Of a DNA stretch of 64,000 nucleotides, positions 49,388-60,100 are shown piece by piece (position 1 is the stretch's first letter; each line of letters starts with the position of its first letter). A program made the position numbers and the translations under genes. Below the pieces are notes generated by a model. The model worked only from the letters and a program-made list of their open reading frames with translations. It was not told the origin of the DNA and did no database searches. This DNA comes from Kuschelorhynchus macadamiae. Lineage: Eukaryota > Arthropoda > Insecta > Coleoptera > Curculionidae. The stretch spans positions 234,001-298,000 of the forward strand of contig JAUTXW010002104.1 in NCBI GenBank assembly GCA_030620095.1. Reading direction: 5' to 3'.

Positions 49388-52097
49388 TGTATAAAGCAAG
49401 GTTCTAGCTTCGGTTCCAAGTTTTTATAAACAAAAAATTAGTGAATCTATTAAAATATTTCGTGATCAGATCTCGTGGAGTAAAGATCGCTGAAGATGCC
49501 TCGTGCAATCGAAGGCGAAATATCGGATAGTAATTCAAATCTGACAAGGTCTAATCCCAAGAACTATGAAACCAAACTGAAAAAACTACTTATTAGATTA
49601 ATACAAGATGGCGGAATAAAATGGCGACCAAATAAAATTATTGAAATCGTGAAAAAATCACCCTCCCAGATTTTAAAATTCTTTAGTTTTAGCGCCCCTG
49701 GACGCAAAAAAAAACGTTTTCTTAATTCTTATTACTTACCTGATTGACTTCAAATGTTGGTCAAAAATTAAGGATCATATAAGGATAACCGGTAAAAATC
49801 CAATATGGCGGAACAAAATGGCGGGCTTGAGGAAATGTTAAAAAATTATAATTAATAGAAATGAACTGGTAAAATTTTGGTAAATATTTAAGAAATCAGT
49901 CTGAAAATATTACTAATAGATTAATTTCTTTTTTTTTGCAAGCAGTAATTTCGATATCTAGATAAACTAGTAACATTGTGGTACAAAATCAAGATGGCGG
50001 AACAAAATGGCGGCCAAATAAAATGTAAAAATACACGTAAAAATCTACTTATTCAATTGACTGCACATTTCACTGGCACGAATTTCACTTTAATCACTCA
50101 AAATAGAAAACGGGAGGTAATCAAAATGAAGAAGGGCATCGGTGCAAAACTAGTATTTATTTAAAACAAACTTTTTTGAAAAACATTTTTATATTTTATA
50201 TGGTCTTCTGAATCACTGTTCTCTCTATTGTAGTGGGAGTCGTATCTCATCATAAAAGGCCCTGTAGTCATCAGGTATGTAGTGGATTATTTTGGAAACA
50301 TCTAACTTCTTGGAGTTGACATGAACTTTGCCACTATACGCTTCTAAATTAGGAAGGTCCACATTGTCTTGTTTCTTCATATTGAAAAGTCTTGATATAA
50401 CCTTTCATTGCTTGGGTCTATGTCAACTGGCTGTATCTGCTAATGGTAAATGACTATTTTTCTCAACATCTTTGGTATTCTTTTTAAAATATTGTGACCA
50501 CCAACCTTTGAAATCAAGTATGTCGATATTTGTTAGCGGCTTTACTTTGAAACGAGGGTTTTGTTTCTTGGAAGACAGAATAATATTAATATTATGTTTT
50601 ATAGTTATATATATATATATATATAACCAAAATAATAATGGTTTACAAAAAATGTGTGCGTGATGTACAATTTTCCATATAGGATTGTGCGTACATCACT
50701 TCAAATATTTACAATATAAAAGTTTTTTTACAATGCGATCACACAATGCAGAGATTGGAAATTAATAAAATTTAAGAAAACCATATTAAGTTTTTACTAT
50801 TACGTGTTGATACCAAATAGAGATTATGGAACATTAAAATTGTTTAATTTGATTCTCTATTAACCATTTTACCACCTTATTCTTTACCTTATTAAAAGGT
50901 TTATTTCTGATATTAAAAGGCAAAATGTTATATATTCTGGGAGCGGTATAGTATACTGATTTTTGAGTAGATGTAAAGGGAACACGAGTAAGATAAGCTG
51001 ACTGATTTGTTACCATTCTTGTAGTGACAAACAGAAATGTTTTTTGGCTTTTTCGCAACTGAATAAAAATATTTAACTTTAAATTAATTGAAGCAAATAT
51101 TTAATATAATTATATACCTCAACATGTAGGCTAGTCTGTCTACGGAATGTTTCGGTACATAATATAAACAATATTATTTAAGCAAGCATAAGAAATTATA
51201 TCATTTAACTCAAATTTTTATAGACACTTATAAAATATTTGTACAACTACTATGTGTCTATAAAAACTTAAGGTAAATGATATAATTTCTTATGCTTGCT
51301 TAAATAATATTATGTACCAAAACATCCGTAGACAGACTAGCCTATATGTTGAGGTATGTAATTATATTAAATATTTGCTTCAATTCATTTAAAGTTAAAT
51401 ATTTTTATTTAGTTGCGCAAAAGCCAAAAAACATTTTTGTTTGTCAATCGAAACGCAACAAATAATCTGAACACACTTAAAAATGCCATTCTTGTAGTGG
51501 TAGAATGGTCAACTTGAGCAATGGTTATTGTTTTATTTAGTAATAATCTGACAACAGATTTAATATACAGCTGAGTGAGTGTTAAAACTTTGGATTCCTG
51601 AACGAGTGCTTCAGTAAGGTATTGCATATTTTTGAACAAAATGATTTTAATTAATTTCTTTTGAGCAATTATTAATGGATTAAAGATCGTAGAACATATT
51701 GATCCCCAACAGCTTACACAGTAGTTAAGCACTGACTCAACCAATGATTCATACACATTTGATAAAATTAATACTTTTTTCTTATTTTAATCGTTAAGTA
51801 GTCTATGTGGTTATGCCATTTAAGATGCGGATCAAAATACACCCCTAAATATTTAATTTTTTGTGTAGAGTAGATTTTCAATTTACAGTTACACAATCCA
51901 ATCCAATTGAAAATCTTTCTTATTGGTAATTTTTGTTTGCTGATCTGACATATTTTTTCTTAGAGTTACTGACTTCATTATTTATTTATTTGACGTTATT
52001 TGCGAATACGTACCATTTGGAATGTTTAGCATTCTGTAGTGTACGTTTCTGAAGGGCCACTTGTCCGATGCGTGCATCGACTACGTCCTTACATTAT

Positions 52098-52150
<53 letters not shown>

Positions 52151-54901
52151 AAATAATACATGAATAATGATAAAACTACACAACTACATAAACAAAAACT
52201 AACATCAATATGGGCCAAAAAACATTACAAAACCAATCCGGTTAACTGTCTTTTCAGCTGCAAAGTGCTTAGTCTGAAAATATCATATTCTGTGAAGTAA
52301 CAATTGTAATTGTGAACTAGTCGGTCAACAAATGCGCTAAACCCATAATTTGTATGGTGGTACTTTTCAACAAACAGCTGTGATTGTCTTGTTCTTCTAA
52401 TAGGCACTAAAAATGGGACTGATCCAAGCAGTACTTCACAGTCAATCCCCCCATTCACCAATTTATGCAAAAAGACCAATAAAAATTCAAGGGTTTGAAG
52501 GCCGCAAAGAAGAGCTCTAGTATTAAATGACAGACCTTGATATGGGAAATGCAATTTATGTAAGAGGTATTTTGAAAACCTAACCAAGAGACAAAAACAG
52601 TTACAAATATATTAAAACTTATATTTAAACAACTCATCAAAGCTGTAAAATGCCTGACTGATGAAAAAATTTTTTCTTTTTTAAATCTCGTGTTGGAAAC
52701 ATTTTTTATGTGTTCTGGCAACTTATTATAGAAATGTATAAATAGGCATCCCGGGCCATTCCTGCATCTTTCTAGGCGCTGGTAGCTTGGGATAAAACTA
52801 TGCTTGAATTTTGTGTCATAGTCATGCAAGTCCCCATGGGTTTGGTAAAGTGAAACATTACCTTTTACATATAATAGGCATTCATAAATAAATAAGGATG
52901 GAACGATCATGATCCCAAAGTCAATGAAAGCTCGTCCACAATCAGCCCTGTAAGACAGGCCCGCTAGCACTCGGACAGCCCTACGCTGCAAACGAAAGAC
53001 ATCCATTGCTCTCACACTGTGGCCCCAGACTATTATCGCATATGATATATGCGAATGACAGTGGGAGAAGTAGGCCTGTTCAAGCACTGCCTCACAGACA
53101 CCATACCCCTCAACAGAAACACATTGGAGCTTAGCTTTTTACAATAGGCCTCTGTGTGCTCGTTCCAACGCATACTGTGATCCAAATAGTTTCACAGGAA
53201 TTTCACATTTTGGTCTTTATCTTTGTGAGGAACTTCATGTGTAGAGAACACAATGGACTGAGTTTTAGAAGCGTTAAGGAACAGTCTGTTTGCAGTAAAC
53301 CATTCCTTGGCCCTAGACAGGGCACACCCTGCACTCTCCAAAGCCTCCGCCAGTTCTCCCTCACAGCAGGCGATTGTGGTGTCATCAGCGAAGAGAGTAT
53401 AGTATGCACTAGGATTAGCTAGTGGAAGATCATTTATGTAGTTTAGAAAAAATAGGGGACCCAGAATGAACCCCTGTGAAACTCCAATGCTCACCCCCCT
53501 CTCCTCTGAGTTCACCCCAGCAACCCTCACTACTTGCCTACGACCCAAGAGATAGCTCCCGATGAGAGCAATACTGCCTACATGGAAACTGAAAGCTTTC
53601 AGCTTCCTTAAAAGGATCTCATGAGACACACAGTCGAAGGCCTTACTCAAGTCACAAAAGTTACAGGCTAGATATTATGTTTCTCAAAGGCATCGTGTAT
53701 TTGGGTAATTAATCAATTGTGATTTTAATCTGTTGTAGTGTTCTTATATTGCCACATTTACAATGAATTTTAATATTGACGGTTTATAAGCTTAATATTT
53801 TACATATTATTGTTAATGTCCTTTGTAATGTCTCATATATTGTTTTTAATATTCGTATTATTATTTAGTTAAGTTTTATATTAAAAATTTTACATATTGT
53901 CAAAAAAAAAAAATTAAATTAATACTATTTATTTTATTTCATTCTAGACTAGTTTTTTTTTTTTCTTTAGATATAATCAATTACTTATTGACTGACGTGT
54001 GTAAACATTCATATATGTATATAACATGAATAAATTATTTGTATTTGTATTTGTCTAGAATGAAGAGAAGAAAGTCTAAAATGCCTAATGATGCCTTAGC
54101 CTTAGATATATCAGTGTAAATAATATTAATCTGCTTGCCAGCCTCAACCGATGTCACTAAGTAGTTTTGAAATATTGCAAGATTGGTAGTTGTTGAAAGA
54201 CCACGATAAAAACCATGTTGCATAATCGTAATATAGTGTTTTAAAAACTCAAATATATGATCGGTGATAATTGCCTCAAAGAGCTTTGGTATATGTGAAA
54301 GTAAAGAAATACCTCTGTAGTTCTTCACATCACTTTTATCACCAGATCTGAAAATGGGCAGAAGGGTAGAAAACTTCCAAAATTCAGGAAAGGAACCCAG
54401 ATTAATGGATCTCTGAAAAATTATACATAGAGGCTGAGACAATGTCTCACAGCATCGTTGCAATAGAATAGTAGGAATTCCATCAGGGCCAGCCTTCTTG
54501 GAAGGATCAAGGTCCTTTAATTTATTAAAGATTTCTGCCTCTGTAAAACAATATGTTGATAGTATCTTTCCTGAATAACTTATTGGATCAATTTTACTAA
54601 AGTCTAAATTATAAGTGGTAAGTATAGCAAGACTGAAATTGAGTAGCAAAAGCATTTGCGATGTAGTATGTATGTAGTATTTAATGTTTTCCGGAATAAG
54701 TAGCTCAGTCTGTGTGACATATGTAAGATAACACATATCAATTCGAAGTTTAACCTCCCGTCTTATGTCAGAATAGCCCAAATAGTCAGCAAGTTTATCG
54801 GTCCTTTTATATCTTTTGTATAAGGTCAATTTACATACAGAGAGAAGTATCTAAATGTATATAACACTCAGACACTAAAAAGTCAATTTCCACTAAAAAC
54901 A

Positions 54902-54959
<58 letters not shown>

Positions 54960-56575
54960 TAGCACTAGCAATATTAAATAATAAAAAAAATATCGTAAAT
55001 ACATATACACATACATACATACATATACATATGAACATACACATGCACATACACATACATACATGAAATGACCTAAAAAAGTATCATTTAGTTGAATAGT
55101 AAAAAAAAACACAAAAATGAAATAAACAGTATTAAGTCAACAAAATAGTCAACCAAGAATGTAACATAAATCATCAGCAGACTGTAACTCATTCCATAAT
55201 ATTCATCCAATACCTTGAAATAAAACCTCATAGAACTGTTCAACCATTCTGTTAATATCAGGCTCAGACAATAAGTATGACCAGTCAGACTGCTTATAAG
55301 AAATATCCAAATTGACGAAATTTGCTTTATGAAACTGGTAAACACTTACTTGGTTTTGATTTTTTATCGGCGAAACATATTTAATTTTATCCTTCACTTC
55401 AATTGCTGGATGGTAGGGGTCAATTTGTACAAGAGGAAAATATTTGAAAATACTAACAAAGTCATCAGCAAATAGCAGATCTAAAATTCTGCCCATGTGA
55501 TTGCAAAGAGAATTCATTTGTTGCAATTCAAGAAAACTCATTGTCACAAAAAGAGTTTCAGAAGCTAGGGACGGTAAATATTTTGGAACCAGTGAGTTGT
55601 CTTCATAGATCCATTCCACCGAAGGAAGGTTAAAATCCCCAAGAATAAAAATGTATGGTTATTGAATCTATTTCTCAGCGACTCGCAGGTATTGCAGAAA
55701 GACTGATAACATTCCTGGTTAGAATTAGGTGGAAAATATACACTTCCTAGTACCAAACTTGCATTGCCTGCCTTCATCAGAACCCAAACAGCGTCGATCT
55801 CGATATGAGCAAGAGTAACAATCATAGAAGCCTGAAAAAAAGATGAAACGGCAATCAATACGCCGCCGCCCTGTTGACACCCTAGTTCCTTATAACTTCT
55901 ATCTGCTCGAAAAACTATATATTAATTTTTAAATATTTCATTGTTAAGAAATATCCCCATTAAGCCATGTCTCGGAGAGAAATATTACGTCATAGTCGCA
56001 AGACATGACTCCAAGAGAAATTTCATTAATTTTGGTGCGTAGACCCCTGACATTTTGGTAAAACATGACAAGACTACTACCCGCTGAAAATCTGTCATTA
56101 GCACCAGTTACCATTTCTAATTGTGAGTTGGAACGTTGGGCAGTTGACAAAAATTTTGCTGGATGTTATTATCGACGGAATCATTAATCATCTCCACACC
56201 TGGTGACAATTGAGAGAAAGAGGAAAATAGCCTGCGTCCATCAAAAAACAATCGAAAGTTATACAAAAAAGCTCAGGTTTTGTTGCATAATCTAAAGCTC
56301 CGTTCCGTGAATTGGTTATCAAAGGCAAGAAGCATGCATGGGAACCGGTTATCGTTGACTCAATAAATGCATTTTGTTGTGCTATAAAGTCGTTCAACAC
56401 TGGACGATTATATCGTAGAGAGGGGCCAATAATGAAATGATTAGTGTCTTTTGTTTTCTCAATCAAATTGTTGATGGTGTCTTGTTGTATTTTTTTGCCC
56501 ATAATTGGTTCATATATGCCAGTAAACAATAGAAATACAGTCACTGTTAGAAAAACCTCTACACAGAGACATACA

Positions 56576-56632
<57 letters not shown>

Positions 56633-57115
56633 AAAAAATCGAATTTGACTCAAGAGAAAAGTACCTTTAATTTTTATTTTATAGTAAAATGTAATACAAA
56701 ATTTTACTTAGAATAAAAAAACATATCTAGCACTAGATTCGTTGCTTCGTATCTGAAATCACTTCTTAAGGAATGTAAAACTTTGGCTTCTTACTGGCAA
56801 GTCCAGTTTCTTACTTTTGTTCCTACCTACATACCAATAAAATTTCCTTATTTATTGAATGTTGATAATGGCATTGTCACTGCCATTGTTAACCACAATA
56901 TTGTATTACTTTATTGAAACATCAGTTTGAATATTATAGTAAAAAGAAATGCCGCTGAAATTAAGCAAAGAAGATAAAATTGAAATAATTTTAATTGTCG
57001 GAGAAAATTATAAAACATTTCGAGAAGCTGCAGACATTTTTAACAACAGGCACCCCGATAAAATTATACATTTCACAACAGTGGGGAATATTCTAACTAA
57101 CTCTAAGTAGACACA

Positions 57116-57183
<68 letters not shown>

Positions 57184-60100
57184 TGCTCTTCCTATTGTGA
57201 CTTGTTCAATCAACTTCGACAAAGCGACTTCTTGTGGATTTGAACAGGCAAAATCCAAATTTAGTTCCCGCGGAAACAGTGAGGAAGTACAAGAAGACAT
57301 ACCGCAATGAGATTTCAAGATCCAAAGTAACTGCTCACGATAACTTCATTACTACCGCAGCAAATCCTCAGTCTGCCATGTGGCAGGTTATTAAAAACAA
57401 TCAGCCATCCATCCCTTTTACTTCTTCAGAAACCTTGAATGCTCAAGCAATCAACAACTATTTTTCTGATGTTGCTAATTTGCTTGTTCTGTCTTTACCA
57501 GCCTCCAATAACCATTTCTCACAATACCTTCAACAATGTAGAGAAAATTGTTCTTTTAATTTCAATCAAATTACCTATAATGAAGTTAGACAGGTAATTG
57601 GTGACTTAAGAAATACTAGAGCTACGGATTGCTACAACATAAATACTGGAATAATAAAAACCTTAAAAAATGTGATAATATATCCCTTTACCAGGCTTAT
57701 AAACCAAGCCATAACACTTCAGGTTTTCCCCAAAGTACTTAAAAAAGCAAAAGTTGTCCCTATCTTTAAAAATAAGGGCTCTCCAGACGATCTCACTAAT
57801 TATCGCCCCATCTCATTACTACCCATTCTATCCAAGGTGTTTGAGTCCATCTTGAAAACACAGATTACAAAACACTTCGAGTCAAATAACCTCTTTTTCC
57901 AACAGCAGTTTGGTTTCCGTAACAAAAGGACCACTGCTTATGCTATTGACTGCCTTGTAAGGCATGTAATTGAGGGTTTTGAGAATATATATGCCTGCTG
58001 CTTAGATCTTACAAAGGCATTTGATTGTGTTTCTCACAACATCCTGCTGAAGAAACTTCCTTATTATGGTTTTATAGCTCTCCTAAAATCATATTTATAT
58101 GATCGAAGCCAGTTTGTCTCTTACAATCAAGTCACATCCATGGGTAGTGCAGTCAAGTGCGGTGTGCCCCAGGGCTCTGTGCTTGGTCCTGTGCTCTTTT
58201 TGATTTACATTAACGACCTTGCCAATTTCCAATCAGGGGGAAACCTAATTTTGTTTGCTGATGATACCACCACTTTCACCTCTTATCTTCCTTCGCAGAT
58301 TGAAAACTCATGCATCTCTGAAACTGCATCACACATTGAAGATTGGTTTGTCACTAATAGACTGTGTATGAATGCTGGCAAAACCCAGTCAATTAATTTC
58401 ACTTTGGGTAAAGGGAGAAATGATCATGGACTTTTGGGAGATTGCTCTAAGGAGGTGAATTTTCTGGGGGTAACTCTAGATACTGTTCTGTCATGGAAAA
58501 ACCATGCGATGCACCTTGGTGGGAAACTATCAAGGTCCACATACTTGATCAGGAACCTGAGTAAGTGTGTATCTACTGGGACTCTTCTGGCAGCCTACCA
58601 TGGCTACTTTGGCTCTCTCATGTCTTATGCATTACTAGAGTGGGGTCATTCTCCACATGCTAAGTTAATTTTTAAACTACAAAGAAGATGTGTAAGGCTT
58701 GTAGCAGGGCTGAAGTACCGTGATGACTGTCGGCAGAGTTTTATTACATATAGGTTAATGACTCTTCCTTGCATTTACATCTTGCAGTGTCTTTTGCATG
58801 TCAGACAAAACCTCCAGTTTTTCGCCTCACATCACGATGTTCATGACTATCCGACACGGCATGGCACTAATCTCGTAATTAGCCATCTCCGCCTCACTAG
58901 GGCCAGGGTGGGCACTAACTATTATGGTCCAAGGTTTTTCAATTGCTTACCCTCTCATATAAGAGCCTTAGAGGTGAACACCTTTAAGTACACCTTGAAA
59001 AAATATCTATTGGTGAACGCTTTTTATACTTTTGAGGAGTATTTCAATAGTGGCTTCCACTTTTAGTTTTTAGTTTTTGTATTCTTATTACTTTTTTTAT
59101 AAATGTCTGTTTCTAATTGTAATTTATTAAGATAGGTACATTTAAAACTTTTTAACTACTGACTGCTGTACATCAGTTTTCTACTTTTTTTTGTTAATTG
59201 TTAGGAAGTGTTATTGCATTTTGCCTTTGGAAAAAATTGTTTTTGTGTTGTTTGTTTTTTTTTATTTTTTTTTTCTTTTATTTTACTATATTATTTTTAA
59301 GGATGTTTTAGATAAATTTTATATAGTACTGTGTTTAAATCAATATGTTTCTTTTATAATACTTTATCCTTTATTTGTATTTTGACTTGTGTAAATGCAA
59401 TTTTATTGTGTATTGACATCAATAAAGATCTATCTATCTATCTATCTATCAAGTTTTAGGCGATTAAAATTACAGATGATATAAACTGAGTTTATGCTGT
59501 TGATGCTAATTTGGTTAGAGAAACGCGCGTCCAGAACGTAACAAGTTGTGGTGTAGTGTGGTTAGAACTCTTGTATTTTGATAAATGTTTTTATGTATAA
59601 GGTATTCTAATATGTAAGGATATAAGGACAATATAACAGACTAGGCCATAGGGAAGAGTTAAACATTTTTACAAAAGAGGCAAATGATAACTTGATTGAA
59701 ACAGAAAAAACCCTACTAAATGCATTTGAAATATTGTTAACAGTCAACGAGATCAACTAATGCTGACATTTTACGGGAGGAGTTCAATGAGTTTTTCGGA
59801 ACAATTGTACACAACCTTATAAAAGAAAATTCCTGAGAATGGAATTGATCCTCTCGAATAAATGAGTAGATTAGATGGTCCCTTATCATCTTTAGCATTC
59901 TTATTGTGTAATGAAATAAGTAAAAATTATATTAATAATGTTATATTAACCTGTAAAAAAAAATTTGTTTTGATAAAATTCTTGCTTAATGGCCCACTCT
60001 TTTTTGCTAAAAATATACAAAAACATCAACTTATTAAAAAAAAATTACCAAAAAAGAGTGCAAACAGACATTAAGCCTACTAGAGCCAACACTGTTATTG

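Larger units (their letters stand above)
54058..56634 (-). pseudogene. LINE (Jockey-type) with ORF1 remnant, endonuclease and N-terminal RT
   Basis: From right to left on the minus strand: 56634-56188, an ORF1 C-terminal segment (DTINNLIEKTKDTNHFIIGP) that may be of the esterase-like type. 56150-55944, the AP-endonuclease start (FYQNVRGLRTKINEI, VIFLSETWL). 55858-55203, its remainder (GSVYFPPNSN, FADDFVSIFKY). 54829-54058, the RT N-terminus with FNKLKDLDPSKKAGPDGIP, NYRGISLLSHIPKLFE and IIYTDISKA, then truncated. A (TA)n tract (54906-54955) and a CATA-rich stretch lie between endonuclease and RT. Frameshifts and interruptions make it dead. Confidence 0.75.
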
